Of a stretch of 64,000 nucleotides of DNA, positions 9,518-18,531 are shown piece by piece. The DNA comes from Inhella inkyongensis (GTDB lineage Bacteria > Pseudomonadota > Gammaproteobacteria > Burkholderiales > Burkholderiaceae_C). The DNA lies in NCBI RefSeq assembly GCF_005952805.1, contig NZ_CP040709.1:3844001-3908000 (forward strand), written 5' to 3'. The notes under the pieces are model-generated. The model was not told the origin of the DNA and did not search any database. It was given only the letters and a program-made list of their open reading frames with translations. A program made the translations under genes and the position numbers. Position 1 is the stretch's first letter; every line of letters begins with the position of its first letter.

Positions 9518-10987
9518 ATGTTCACCCGCTGCCCCTCGCCACTGACCCGTGCCGCCATCGTAATGACCCTTGCCAGCCTGAGCGCCTGTGGTGGTGGCGG
9601 CGAGACGCCGCCCACGGCCGCACCCGCACCCGCACCCGCACCCGCACCCGCACCCGCCCCAGCCCCAGCTCCAGCCCCAGCCCCAGCCCCAGCTCCGGCT
9701 CCGGCTCCGGCTCCCGCCCCCGCGCCCAGCCCATCGGCCTGCGGCACCCTGGCCGCCTTGCCCCTGAGCGCGTTGCTGCCCTTCGAGGGCCAGTACGCCG
9801 TGAAGGTGTTCGACGGCAGCAGCCCCCCGCCGGTGGAACTCGGCGCCGCCACGCTGAGTCTGAGCGGCAGCACCCTGAGCTACACCCCCGGCGCGGGCCT
9901 GAGCGGCGCCACGGCGGCCAGCGCCAGCATCACGGCGGTGTGCCAGAACACCAATAGCAGCGGCGCGCCCATCGGGGTGGTGGCCGTCATCGACGCACAA
10001 CGCCATATCGATTTCTTCAGCCCGCCCTTTAACGGCCTGTACGTCTCTGGCACGGAGCTGGGCAGCAGCAACAGCAACCGCTACCTGCAGGGCACCACGG
10101 CCGCTGGCGCGCCAGCCCCCGCACCGGCACCGGCACCGGCCCCGGCCGGCGCCCTGAGCAGCTACACCGCCTTCCAGGCCGCCGCCCCCAGCACGCGCGG
10201 CGTGGCACCCAGCGGCGCGCTGGCCTGGCTGGCCGGCAGCTACTACGGTCGCACCAGCGCAGGCCCCTGCTCGGTGCAAATCGGCGCCGATGGCTCGGTC
10301 CAGGCGACCCTAAACGGCAGCACGCAGTCGGCCAGCCTGAATGGCGACAGCGGCGACACCTGGGTGCAGATCCCCGCCAATTCGATGAGCTGGGGCGTGA
10401 ACGCCGTCAGCCCGGGGCAGGGTGTTTCGCTGACTGGCTATGCCAACCGGCTGGCGCTGGTCGAGATCGGCGGCGTGCTCGACAAGTGCGCGGTGGCGTT
10501 CAAGGCCGACACCCCGCTCAGCATGGCCCTGGCCAGCACGCCCCCGCTGACGCTGCGCAATCCCGGCCTGTTGGCCAGCGACCTGCCCACCTGGTTGATC
10601 GGACTGCACAACGGCCAGGTGGCCGGCGAGATGCTCTATCCGCAAACCAGCACGGCCGCCTGCTCGCTGCAGGTGGGGGGTGACGGCAGCCTGCTGGTGA
10701 CCGCAGCCGGCCGCACCTACAGCGCCCAGGTCAGCGGCGGCAGCAGCCAGGGCGACCGCGACATCAGCAGCACCTCGCGCCTGTCGGCCTATGGCGCGCT
10801 GACGGGTGCACGCGACTGGGTCTGGTCGTTGGCGGCCGAGTCGCCCAACGGCGCCAACCGCGTGCGCATCGACGTGGAGTTGGCCCACACGCCCGAGCGC
10901 TCCCAGGTCAGCTACGTGAGCGCGCAGATTGGCCCAAGCGTGGGGGGCCTGGCCACGCAAAAGGACGTCTGCTACTTCGCCAACTGA
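9518..10987 (+). CDS. Ala-Pro-repeat lipoprotein, function unknown
   Basis: 489 residues. The N-terminus is a lipoprotein signal peptide ending in the lipobox LSAC followed by GGGG, so the mature protein is lipid-anchored, probably in the outer membrane. Residues ~35-70 are an uninterrupted Ala-Pro repeat that would form a stiff stalk, and a shorter Ala-Pro run occurs near residue 205. The remainder is Ser/Gly/Ala-rich with paired Cys residues (for example ACSLQVGG, KCAVAFK, PCSVQIG) and looks like repeated beta-rich modules. No known domain recognised. It lies between the ECF sigma factor and the Ser/Thr kinase. Confidence 0.75.
   Translation: MFTRCPSPLTRAAIVMTLASLSACGGGGETPPTAAPAPAPAPAPAPAPAPAPAPAPAPAPAPAPAPAPAPSPSACGTLAALPLSALLPFEGQYAVKVFDGSSPPPVELGAATLSLSGSTLSYTPGAGLSGATAASASITAVCQNTNSSGAPIGVVAVIDAQRHIDFFSPPFNGLYVSGTELGSSNSNRYLQGTTAAGAPAPAPAPAPAPAGALSSYTAFQAAAPSTRGVAPSGALAWLAGSYYGRTSAGPCSVQIGADGSVQATLNGSTQSASLNGDSGDTWVQIPANSMSWGVNAVSPGQGVSLTGYANRLALVEIGGVLDKCAVAFKADTPLSMALASTPPLTLRNPGLLASDLPTWLIGLHNGQVAGEMLYPQTSTAACSLQVGGDGSLLVTAAGRTYSAQVSGGSSQGDRDISSTSRLSAYGALTGARDWVWSLAAESPNGANRVRIDVELAHTPERSQVSYVSAQIGPSVGGLATQKDVCYFAN
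9620..9727 (+). repeat. Tandem GCACCC/GCCCCA hexamer repeat coding Ala-Pro
   Basis: About 18 near-identical 6-bp units (GCACCC first, drifting to GCCCCA and GCTCCG) encode an uninterrupted Ala-Pro run. Every unit is two codons, so slippage would change stalk length without breaking the frame. Confidence 0.85.
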
Positions 10988-11050
10988 GCATCGGCACGCC
11001 CCCGGGCCGACCCGCATGGTTGGGGGTCGGCCCCCAATGCACACTGACTC

Positions 11051-13699
11051 ATGAACACGCCCAACTGGTCCGCCGTCAAGGCCCTGTTCGAAGCCGCCCT
11101 GGCCCAGAGTGCAGAGGAGCGCGAACGGTTCGTCATCCACTCGGGAGCCGAAGCGGCCGTGGTGGCCGAGGCCTTGAGCCTGCTGCGCCATCACGCCGCC
11201 ACCGGCGACAGCTTCATGGCCGAGGCCGCTCCGCGCCACGAAGGCCCGGCCGCCCAGCCCGGCCAACGCCTGGGCGCTTGGGAGTTGCAGGAGCTGCTGG
11301 GCAGCGGCGGCATGGGCGAGGTCTGGCTGGCGCGCCGCGCCGATGGCGCCTATGAGGGCGAAGCGGCCATCAAACTGCTCAAGCGCGGCATGGACTCGGC
11401 CGCTGTGCTGGCCCGCTTCGCGCAGGAGCGCCAGGCCCTGGCGCGCTTGGACCATCCGCATGTGGCGCGGCTTTTCGACGCCGGCCTCAGCCCGCAGGGC
11501 CTGCCCTTTTTTGTGATGGAGCGGGTGCAAGGCCAAACCCTGGATCGCGCCTGTGCCGGCCTGGACCTGGAAGCCCGGCTCGCGCTCTTCCTGCAACTGA
11601 CCGACGCCGTGGCGCATGCCCACCGGCATCTGCTGGTGCATCGCGACCTCAAGCCCAGCAATGTGCTGGTGAACAACGAAGGCCAGGTCAAGCTGCTGGA
11701 CTTCGGCATCGCCAAGGCCCTGGACCCGCTGGAGGGCGCCGACGCCGCCGAGCAGACCCAGGCCGGCCAGCGTGCCTTCACGCCCAGCCACGCCAGCCCT
11801 GAGCAGATTCGCGGCGAGCCGGTCAGCACGGCCACCGACATCTATTCGCTGGGCGTGCTGCTCTACCAGTTGCTGACCGGCCAACGCCCCTACGGCCGCA
11901 GCGCCCACAGCGCCGCGGAACAGGCGCAGGCGGCGCTGCACGAGAACCCCACCCGTCCCTCCTCGTTGAGCCCACCGCCAGGCAGCGCCCCACCCCATTG
12001 GCTGGCCACCCGCCAGCGCCTGCGCGGTGACCTGGACAACATCCTGCTCAAGGCACTGGAAAAGGAGCCGGAGCGCCGCTACGCCAGCGTCGAACAGTTT
12101 GCAGCCGATCTGCGCGCCCATCTGGCCGGATACCCCGTCAGCGCTCATGCGCCCAGTCGGCGCTATCTGTGGGCCAAGTTCGCGCGCCGCAACCGTCTGG
12201 CCGTGGGCCTGGGCCTGGGCGCCGCCTTGGCACTCTCGACCGGCTTGGCGGTGGCCTCTTGGCAGGCCCACGTAGCCAGGCAGGCGCGTGCCGCGGCCGA
12301 GCTGCGTCTGAGTGCAGTCAAGGGCATCACGGCCGATCTGGTGTTTCGCTTTGGCGACGCCATCACCTACCTGCCTGGCGGTCGCAAGGCCCAGGACGCG
12401 CTGCTGGCGCAGACCCTGGAGGCCCTGGCCCCCTTGGTCGAGGGCGAGCAGCCCGACGGCGCGCTGCAGGCGCTCAGCGCCTCGATCCTGGCCCGCCGCG
12501 CCGAGCTGCTGGGCAACGACACCACCGGCACGGCGGAGCTGGCCGCCGAGACCGACACCATGGCGCGCCGCGCCATCGAATTGGGTGAACGCTTGTGGGC
12601 CGAACACAAGGGCGATTGGCGCTTTGCGCAGTGGCATGCGCGGGTGCTTCAGGTGCAGTCGGTGCGCCAGCGCAATGCCGGTCAATCATCGCAAGCCCAG
12701 GCCAGCATCCGCCTGGCCATCGAACGGCTGGAACAGGCACGGCCGCTGGCCCAACACGATGTATTGGGGCGGGCCGGACTTGGCGTGGAGTTGGCCAACA
12801 CCACGCTGAGCCTGGGCCAGACGCTCAGCTCGGCCGGGCAGGAAGCGGAAGCACTGGCGCTCTACGCCAAGGCCGAACCGGTTTATCGCGAGCTGCTGGC
12901 CGACACCGCCATGCACACCGAGTACGACCGCCGCGCTGGCCCCGGAGAGATCAAGAGCGAGGTCTATATGCGCCACCAGCTGGGCGTGGCCCTGGCCTCG
13001 CGCGCCCTGACCCTGTTGCGCCTGGACCGCGTGGACGAGGCGCATGCGCAGTTGCAGGCCACGCTGCCGCTGCGGCGCGCCAATGTGGAAGCCGAGCCCG
13101 CCAACATCGCCTGGCGCGACGGCCTGCTGCAAGAGGCTCACACCCTGGCCGGGGTGCAACTGCGCCGTGGCGAGTGGGCGGCCGCGCTCGAATCCTCCAC
13201 CCTGGCCTGGGAGGAAAACGAGCGCCTGTCCAAGCAGGAGGGCCCCAAGAGCAAATGGGCGCAAATGCCGCGCACGCTGGCGCTTTCACACGCTCGAGCC
13301 TTGTGGCGTAACGGTCGGCCGCAGGAGGCCCTCAAGGTCATCGAGCGCGGACAGGTGCTGTGGCGCGCCGCCAGTGGCCAGGGCCGCAACCCTGGCGCCG
13401 AGCTGCGCCGGGCCAGCCTGGATGCGCTGCATGGCGCGGTGCTGCAGGCCACCCGGCAAGCAGGCGCAGAAGCCGCACTACGCGCCGCCCTGCAAGCGCT
13501 TCAGCCCCTGTTTACGGACCCCCAGGTCGGACGCCCCGCGCGCCTGGCCTGGGCCGAGGCCGCGCAATGGCTGCTGGCGCAGCATCCGGCCGACGCCGCC
13601 TCCCTGCGAGAGGCGGCCCTGAACGCTCTGGATCAAGCCGCCACCAAAGCCCCGCTCGCCGCCGACCATCAGGCAATGCGCGCCGCGCTGCAGGGCTAG
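11051..13699 (+). CDS. Membrane serine/threonine protein kinase with C-terminal TPR-like domain
   Basis: 882 residues. The kinase domain (about 75-350) has the Gly loop LLGSGGMGEVWLARR, the catalytic loop HRDLKPSNVL, DFG in LLDFGIAKA, and SPEQIRG in the activation segment, so it should be active. A short N-terminal region (1-70) resembles the helical domain found in ECF-linked kinases. One membrane helix lies around 380-400 (LGLGAALALSTGLAVASW). The ~470-residue C-terminal part is Ala/Leu/Glu-rich and helical, consistent with TPR-type repeats. Family knowledge links such kinases to neighbouring ECF sigma factors. A strong terminator follows directly. Confidence 0.9.
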   Translation: MNTPNWSAVKALFEAALAQSAEERERFVIHSGAEAAVVAEALSLLRHHAATGDSFMAEAAPRHEGPAAQPGQRLGAWELQELLGSGGMGEVWLARRADGAYEGEAAIKLLKRGMDSAAVLARFAQERQALARLDHPHVARLFDAGLSPQGLPFFVMERVQGQTLDRACAGLDLEARLALFLQLTDAVAHAHRHLLVHRDLKPSNVLVNNEGQVKLLDFGIAKALDPLEGADAAEQTQAGQRAFTPSHASPEQIRGEPVSTATDIYSLGVLLYQLLTGQRPYGRSAHSAAEQAQAALHENPTRPSSLSPPPGSAPPHWLATRQRLRGDLDNILLKALEKEPERRYASVEQFAADLRAHLAGYPVSAHAPSRRYLWAKFARRNRLAVGLGLGAALALSTGLAVASWQAHVARQARAAAELRLSAVKGITADLVFRFGDAITYLPGGRKAQDALLAQTLEALAPLVEGEQPDGALQALSASILARRAELLGNDTTGTAELAAETDTMARRAIELGERLWAEHKGDWRFAQWHARVLQVQSVRQRNAGQSSQAQASIRLAIERLEQARPLAQHDVLGRAGLGVELANTTLSLGQTLSSAGQEAEALALYAKAEPVYRELLADTAMHTEYDRRAGPGEIKSEVYMRHQLGVALASRALTLLRLDRVDEAHAQLQATLPLRRANVEAEPANIAWRDGLLQEAHTLAGVQLRRGEWAAALESSTLAWEENERLSKQEGPKSKWAQMPRTLALSHARALWRNGRPQEALKVIERGQVLWRAASGQGRNPGAELRRASLDALHGAVLQATRQAGAEAALRAALQALQPLFTDPQVGRPARLAWAEAAQWLLAQHPADAASLREAALNALDQAATKAPLAADHQAMRAALQG

Positions 13700-13714
13700 C
13701 GCTGCGCACAAAGC

Positions 13715-13749
13715 AAAAGCCCCGCGCGGCGAACCGGGCGGGGCTTTTT
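13715..13749 (+). terminator. Rho-independent terminator after the Ser/Thr kinase
   Basis: The inverted repeat AAAAGCCCCGC / GCGGGGCTTTT with a T run lies 15 bp after the kinase stop. The A run at the left makes it usable on both strands. Confidence 0.85.
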
Positions 13750-13755
13750 GAATCT

Positions 13756-13774
13756 TGGTGGCCTGGGGCGGAAT
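13756..13774. repeat. Short att remnant (19 bp of the tRNA-Phe 3' end)
   Basis: TGGTGGCCTGGGGCGGAAT is identical to the CCA end, acceptor stem and T-arm start of the tRNA-Phe at 50534. Identity stops after 19 bp. It lies right after a terminator, as every full att copy does, which suggests the scar of an older insertion event. Confidence 0.6.
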
Positions 13775-13902
13775 GCTCGCAACCGGCCTTGGCCGATTCC
13801 TCGGCACTCGCGGAACTCGGCCCGGTGCGGTGCCCCGTCCAGAAGGAGTCCACCGGACTCCTTCAGAGCGAACCTGGTTCTCATCTGCAGCCGCCAAACG
13901 AA

Positions 13903-13926
13903 AACGGCACCCCTGAGGGTGCCGTT
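13903..13926 (-). terminator. Terminator facing the tRNA strand, probably the original tRNA-Phe terminator
   Basis: Stem AACGGCACC / GGTGCCGTT with loop CCTGAG; read on the minus strand it is followed by a T-rich run. It sits 9 bp beyond the leftmost full att copy, where the tRNA-Phe terminator would be before any insertion. Confidence 0.7.
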
Positions 13927-13934
13927 CTGAAATC

Positions 13935-13979
13935 TGGTGGCCTGGGGCGGAATCGAACCACCGACACGCGGATTTTCAA
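13935..13979 (-). repeat. att site: distal 45-bp copy of the tRNA-Phe 3' half (left end of element A)
   Basis: All 45 bp are identical to the tRNA-Phe 3' end, from the CCA end through T-arm and variable region to the anticodon loop (GATTTTCAA on the plus strand). The 5' half of the tRNA is absent, so it is an attachment-site copy and not a tRNA gene. Identity ends at the anticodon loop, a usual crossover place for tyrosine recombinases. Confidence 0.9.
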
Positions 13980-14322
13980 GACAAACCACAACCCGGCATT
14001 GGTGCTCGTAAGGCCAAGAAGCGTAAGGCCTTTTTCTTCTTTGAGTCGGCGGCTTGGCCGTTACCGAACCGCATTCCGAACCTGCCGAGCCCATTGCAGT
14101 GCCGCGCACGCGAGAGTCGAAGCAAATCAAGGAAATGGCCATAGGTCACGCCGAACCGACACCGACCTTTCGGCGGGCCGGAAGGTTTTCCTCACCGACC
14201 TCTGCCGGCGAAGGGGACAGGACCTGCCGCTTGGCCCCCAAAGAAAAGAGCCACGCTGAGCAATGCAGCAAGGAGCCCCTCCTCGTACTATCAAGCCGCC
14301 AGTGAAGGGGCTCTCGCCAGCG
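13980..14322. other. Non-coding left arm of element A
   Basis: No convincing gene. It holds the first 41-bp direct repeat and otherwise nothing recognisable. It is the likely arm-binding region between att and the first gene. Confidence 0.5.
14107..14147. repeat. 41-bp direct repeat, copy 1
   Basis: Identical to 15174-15214; begins CACGCGAGAGTCGAAGC and ends GGCCATAGGTC. Weaker similarity continues for ~60 bp after both copies. The two copies enclose the PEP-CTERM gene. Confidence 0.9.
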
Positions 14323-15084
14323 CTACGCTGGAAGCCGCGCCCAAAGTCGGGTCGCGCTCACGCACAAAAGCCCCAGCAACACGAGCATCAGCGAAGCGGG
14401 TTCAGGTATCTGGCGATCGACGTCGCCGTCACGCACCAGCATGACATTCCATCGGTTGAGTGCGGTGCTTGCACCAATGGCATTGGGGTAGATCGCCGCT
14501 GAGCTCACATAGCCGTTTTGCCCGATCGCATCCAGCTCCGAGCCGAGCCAATATCCCCCCCCAAAGTTCACCTGTCCGGTGAACATCGCGATGGTTCCGG
14601 CCCGTCCGCCAGGGTCGGCCCCGGTAATCCCGAGGTCGTATGTCCAGAGGTGATACAGCTCATTGCTGAATGCTCCGTCTTCCCAAAGGAACGAGCCAGC
14701 AACTCGCCATCCGCCCAGCCCTTGATAGCTGAGCTGGGCAGCCCAGGCCTGCGCACCGAACCATGTCATGAGTGAAGACGAACCATCGCGAACCAGGAAG
14801 TCCGCTTCGGTAACGGAATAGGTGCCCGTTGAGCCACCGATGCCGAAGCTTGAGTAGCCGCCGACAGCACTTTTGACGGTGGGGGACCTCGAAACAATTT
14901 CCGCTATGAAAGACGGGTTGGCTTTCGCCATGGACCCGAACAGGTTGAAGTCAGCAATCCAGGTGACATCAAGGTCGGCGTCGTACACCAGACCATCACC
15001 TCGGGCCAGAAGACCTGCATGGACGGCACCAGAGGCAAAGGCCAAAACCAACCCGAAAACCCGCGCTGTGAGTGATGCACGCAT
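14323..15084 (-). CDS. PEP-CTERM sorting-domain protein
   Basis: 253 residues. An N-terminal signal peptide ends near AVHA. The C-terminus has the PEP-CTERM signal: IPEPAS, a hydrophobic helix (LMLVLLGLLCV) and a basic tail with Arg. Such proteins are exported, processed by an exosortase and placed at the cell surface or in the matrix. The middle part (DGLVYDADLDVTWIADFN, then TMFTG/WLGSE-like stretches) resembles PEP-CTERM exoproteins with a DUF1566-like fold. It is flanked by 41-bp direct repeats and looks like a passenger; an exosortase is not in this window. Start supported by GAGAAA upstream. Confidence 0.85.
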   Translation of the reverse strand: MRASLTARVFGLVLAFASGAVHAGLLARGDGLVYDADLDVTWIADFNLFGSMAKANPSFIAEIVSRSPTVKSAVGGYSSFGIGGSTGTYSVTEADFLVRDGSSSLMTWFGAQAWAAQLSYQGLGGWRVAGSFLWEDGAFSNELYHLWTYDLGITGADPGGRAGTIAMFTGQVNFGGGYWLGSELDAIGQNGYVSSAAIYPNAIGASTALNRWNVMLVRDGDVDRQIPEPASLMLVLLGLLCVSATRLWARLPA

Positions 15085-15173
15085 GATTTCTCGTTTTCTC
15101 CTTTTGGTAAGTCTATGTTGGGGCTCGCGCCCTATGGTCGGCGCTGCAACCTAAAGCGGGGGGCGCTGTCGCC

Positions 15174-15214
15174 CACGCGAGAGTCGAAGCAAATCAAGGA
15201 AATGGCCATAGGTC
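15174..15214. repeat. 41-bp direct repeat, copy 2
   Basis: Second perfect copy of the repeat at 14107-14147, between the PEP-CTERM gene start and the integrase stop. Confidence 0.9.
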
Positions 15215-15275
15215 GCACCGACCCGCCACCGACCTTGCAGAGGGGTGGCAGGTTTCCCTCGTCCGCCCCCCTGCC

Positions 15276-16493
15276 TCACGCCACCCTCGGGAAAGGCACC
15301 ACGACCCCTTTGGGATCGATCGGGGCTGGCTCGTGCGACACCAACAATGACGCAGTGCTCGCGGCCTCCCGCAAGGTCTGCAAGTTGTGTCTCGCGTACC
15401 TTTGACTAACCCGTGGATCGCTGTGGCCCAAGAGCACCTGCACGTCGTAAAGGCTCCTGCCGCTGGCCACCACAGTCTGTGCGAAGAAGTGGCGCGCCGA
15501 GTGGATGCGCATCTGCTCGATGCCTGCCTCCTTTCGCAGGCGATACCAGACACGTGTGATGGTGGTGAAGGGCACGCCGGTGGAGGGGTTGGCAAAGACC
15601 GTATCGAAGAGCTTCAGCTTCCGTGCTTCAGCCAGCACCCACATCGCGCTTTCGTTCAGAGGGACGGTGCGCGACTTTTTGGACTTGGCTGTTGCCGCAG
15701 GAATGGTCCATAGGCCTCGATCGAGGTCGATGTGCTTCCACTGCGCCGTCAATGCTTCGGACAGGCGTGCCCCAGTGCTCATCAGAAACATCAGGATGTG
15801 GCAGACCGGGCGATTGGCGTCGGCTTTGAGGATTTCGATCAAGCGCTCGATCTGCTCTGGGCTGGCCACGTCATGCAGTTGGTTATCGACGTTGCGCAGC
15901 TTGACCCCCTTGAGCACGTTTTTTTCGAGGAACTCCCACTCAACCGCCAGCGAAAGCGCGCGACGGATCAGCTTGATGTGGTGGTCCTGGCTGGCAGGGC
16001 TCAGCGGGGTCGAGGCGAGATGGTTTTGGAACTGCGTGACCTGATAGCGAGTCAGGTCGCACAGCCGGACATGACCAAACTGAGGCTTGATGCGCAGGCG
16101 GTAGAGCTGATCATCTCGAACCCAGCTGCGCTTGTGGATCTTCGCGTGCGGGAAGTAGTGCTCGGACATGAATGTGTCGAACGTCGTCTCCGCCAGCGAC
16201 GGCTTGGTCGATGCGGGCTGCTTGAGGGCAGCAGCATGTTCAACCTTCAATTCGCGGGCCAGCTTCTTGGCTGGGGTCAGGCCCAGATCTTTGATGGTGC
16301 CGAGCTTCTTGTAGATGTTGGTTCCGTGGGCATTCTTCAGCCGCAGGTACCAAGTCGGCACCGCCTTCTCGGACGCGCGGCATTCGACGAACAGCCCAGG
16401 CTCATCGGCCACGCTGTACTCAATCTTGGTCTTTCCTGGTGGCACCACCAGACCCGTGGCCATGAAGGCCGATGTGAAGTTCACGACAGGCAT
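15276..16493 (-). CDS. int: Tyrosine recombinase (integrase) of element A
   Basis: 405 residues from the ATG with AGAGAGAA seven bases upstream; in-frame ATGs further upstream lack a ribosome site. The catalytic set is visible: Arg in STGARLSEAL, His-x-x-Arg in HSARHFFA, LLGHSD, and Tyr in VSQRYARH. The N-terminal half carries the arm- and core-binding parts. It reads leftward to the distal att copy, the opposite side from the integrases of elements B and C. It should recombine the tRNA-Phe att sites. Confidence 0.92.
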   Translation of the reverse strand: MPVVNFTSAFMATGLVVPPGKTKIEYSVADEPGLFVECRASEKAVPTWYLRLKNAHGTNIYKKLGTIKDLGLTPAKKLARELKVEHAAALKQPASTKPSLAETTFDTFMSEHYFPHAKIHKRSWVRDDQLYRLRIKPQFGHVRLCDLTRYQVTQFQNHLASTPLSPASQDHHIKLIRRALSLAVEWEFLEKNVLKGVKLRNVDNQLHDVASPEQIERLIEILKADANRPVCHILMFLMSTGARLSEALTAQWKHIDLDRGLWTIPAATAKSKKSRTVPLNESAMWVLAEARKLKLFDTVFANPSTGVPFTTITRVWYRLRKEAGIEQMRIHSARHFFAQTVVASGRSLYDVQVLLGHSDPRVSQRYARHNLQTLREAASTASLLVSHEPAPIDPKGVVVPFPRVA

Positions 16494-16712
16494 TTCAAAT
16501 TTCTCTCTGGTGATGACATCCGGCATCCAGCACAAGATCGGCTGGCGGATTCGGCTTGGTTGAAGGGCATGTCCATGCGAGGCCACGAAGACGCATGCAG
16601 ATAGGGTGGAACGGGCCACACATTTCTTGAAAACTCATTGCGTGACATGGAGATACCGACAAACGAACGCGAGCTGCTGACGGGGTGATCGGGTCGGCGC
16701 AAGGGGCCGCGT

Positions 16713-17111
16713 TCATGACGACAGCTCCGGTGTGTAGAACCCGGACCAATCGCCGTCTAGCGGCGGGCAGGCTCTGTAGACCTTGGTGCCGGTCTGGGCG
16801 CGCTTGGGATGCAGTTCGAGCGGCACATTGCCCATCTCGATCAAGAACGACAAGGCCAGACCGATGCTGATGTGGACTCGAACAGGCCACGCGTGCCAGT
16901 CGGACGGCTCAAAAAACATCTCGGTCTTGAACTGCCACTCAGGCTGAAAGCCGTACTCGGCCTTGGTCACAACGGCATGCAACGCTGGCACCACACTGGC
17001 ATGGACACGTTGAAGCAGAGTCGCGTGCGTGATGTCGTCGTCGCGCAAAAGCGTCACGACCTGATGTCCCTGTGGCGAGCGGGCAAACTGACGAAGGCTC
17101 TCTGAGCTCAT
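16713..17111 (-). CDS. Hypothetical protein, element A
   Basis: 132 residues starting MSSESLRQF with GAGAAAG upstream. Not recognised. It is hydrophilic, Trp/His-rich in the middle (EMFFEPSDWHAWPVRV), with no signal peptide or membrane helix. It lies between the DUF3631 gene and the integrase on the same strand, so probably belongs to the element backbone (replication or recombination helper). Longer in-frame starts exist but overlap the upstream spacer. Confidence 0.6.
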   Translation of the reverse strand: MSSESLRQFARSPQGHQVVTLLRDDDITHATLLQRVHASVVPALHAVVTKAEYGFQPEWQFKTEMFFEPSDWHAWPVRVHISIGLALSFLIEMGNVPLELHPKRAQTGTKVYRACPPLDGDWSGFYTPELSS

Positions 17112-17193
17112 GGCTGGCTTTCTCAAAGCGTTGATCGGTCGGTGCCACCCCTGTGTGCTCAGGCGGCGAAGCGGTGGCCCCAACGAGAGCTCG

Positions 17194-18531
17194 CTATCCA
17201 GGGAATTCGGCGGAGCCTTGACCAGCTTTGCCAAGTGGAGCCAGTTGGCCCAAGGGCTGGACTGGTCGCAACAGCGCCAGCTCTTCTTCAGTGAATGCCA
17301 CGCTGCTCGCCGCGTCCATCGGCATCGCGGCCTCTGGTTCGCCCAGCGGCTTCAGGTAGCGCTCGAACGCATCACGAAAGTCCCGCACCTCATAGCCCTT
17401 GGGTGTATCCAGCGGCCCCATCCTCACGGTCTTGGGCCGGATGCCGTAGGGCTGGAGATTCCGGGCCAGCTGTCGGGGCGTCAGTGGGAAGCCCTTGTTG
17501 TAGGTCTTCCAGGCGAGGTCTTCGTCGCCCGTGAGCTTTTCAATCAAAAGGGCCGTGGTGACGTACTGATGCTCGTGGCCCTGCAACACCTCACGAACAT
17601 CCGACAGCAGGTTGTTGGTGACGGAGTGCGGCTCTTGGGTCATCGCCTTTCCGGACAAAGCCGCCTTGCGCGTGATTTCCACGAACGGCGCCCCCATGCA
17701 AGCGGCAATGGTGAAGAGCGGCTCCCAGTTGTCTTGTTCTCGGTCGCTCAGCTCGTCTGGCAGAGCAGCAAACCCACGCTGAAGCTGCATCTCGTGGTCT
17801 TGCACGAAGCGACCCATCTGCGAGTGCAGCGCCCGAAACCCGCTTGGATTGGCACCGCGCAAGCGGTCAACCTGCTCTCCCTTGACCTTGCGTCGCATCG
17901 CAATCTGGATGCCTCGACTCATCGTGGCATCCGGCAAATGGCGCTCCAGGGAGATCCCGGCTATGGCTTTCGGGCCAAACACTCGATAGGCGGTCTCCAC
18001 CATCTTGTCGCCCACGGTCTCCACCCGCAGAACCACTCCGCCCTGTTCGTACCCCTTGTTCAGGATGCCGGCGAGCTCTGATTTGCCGTCCAGGAACGTG
18101 TCACCTTCATCGATGAGGACAGTTGGCGAACGGTTCTGGATCACCCGAAACAGGGCGGCGAGTGTGATGTTGGCGCACTCCAGCGGGCGCGGAACGAGCT
18201 TGGCGACGAGGCCCAACGCGACCGACTTCCCGCAAGCTCGCTCTGGCGCATTGATAATGAGCAGAGGTGAATACTCAAAATATCGGTAGCAGTAGGCGTG
18301 AATGATCCACAAAGCCATAGTTACCGCATCGTGATAGCTCATGACGATATAACGCATCAGTAATTCGACCAAATGGCCAAGCAATAGGCCGGGACTGATT
18401 GGGTTCAGGCATGGCGTCGGGTCATTTTCTGACAGAATTTCGTCAATCAGGTCGCGGCCATTATTTGGGGCATTTTGTTTCGCCATCATTGCGATCAATA
18501 TCATTTGGTTGGTGAAGGGCGGACCGGCCAA
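17194..18531 (-). CDS. DUF3631-type ATPase (primase/helicase-like) of element A
   Basis: Up to 445 residues. A P-loop lies in INAPERACGKSVALG and an acidic Walker B in TVLIDEGDTFL, followed by a sensor-like stretch (GPKAIAGIS) and a long C-terminal part containing LTPRQLARNLQPYGIRPKTVR, as in DUF3631 proteins of integrative elements. These are thought to act in element replication. The usual primase half is absent. The start is uncertain: ATGs at the annotated site and 9-15 codons further in all lack a clear ribosome site. Confidence 0.8.
   Translation of the reverse strand: MAGPPFTNQMILIAMMAKQNAPNNGRDLIDEILSENDPTPCLNPISPGLLLGHLVELLMRYIVMSYHDAVTMALWIIHAYCYRYFEYSPLLIINAPERACGKSVALGLVAKLVPRPLECANITLAALFRVIQNRSPTVLIDEGDTFLDGKSELAGILNKGYEQGGVVLRVETVGDKMVETAYRVFGPKAIAGISLERHLPDATMSRGIQIAMRRKVKGEQVDRLRGANPSGFRALHSQMGRFVQDHEMQLQRGFAALPDELSDREQDNWEPLFTIAACMGAPFVEITRKAALSGKAMTQEPHSVTNNLLSDVREVLQGHEHQYVTTALLIEKLTGDEDLAWKTYNKGFPLTPRQLARNLQPYGIRPKTVRMGPLDTPKGYEVRDFRDAFERYLKPLGEPEAAMPMDAASSVAFTEEELALLRPVQPLGQLAPLGKAGQGSAEFPG

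Noticed and set aside
9620..9727. CRISPR-like array in the Ala-Pro repeat
   Set aside because: Units are 6 bp with no spacers; it is a coding microsatellite. I saw no CRISPR array anywhere in the window.
9431..10279. Long upstream extension of the ECF sigma factor frame
   Set aside because: It is antisense to the Ala-Pro repeat and is Gly/Ala low-complexity; the GTG at 9430 with AAAGGC is the better start.
10310..12685. 791-codon minus-strand frame across the lipoprotein and Ser/Thr kinase genes
   Set aside because: Runs antisense to two clear genes, with His/Gln/Gly-biased composition typical of a shadow frame.
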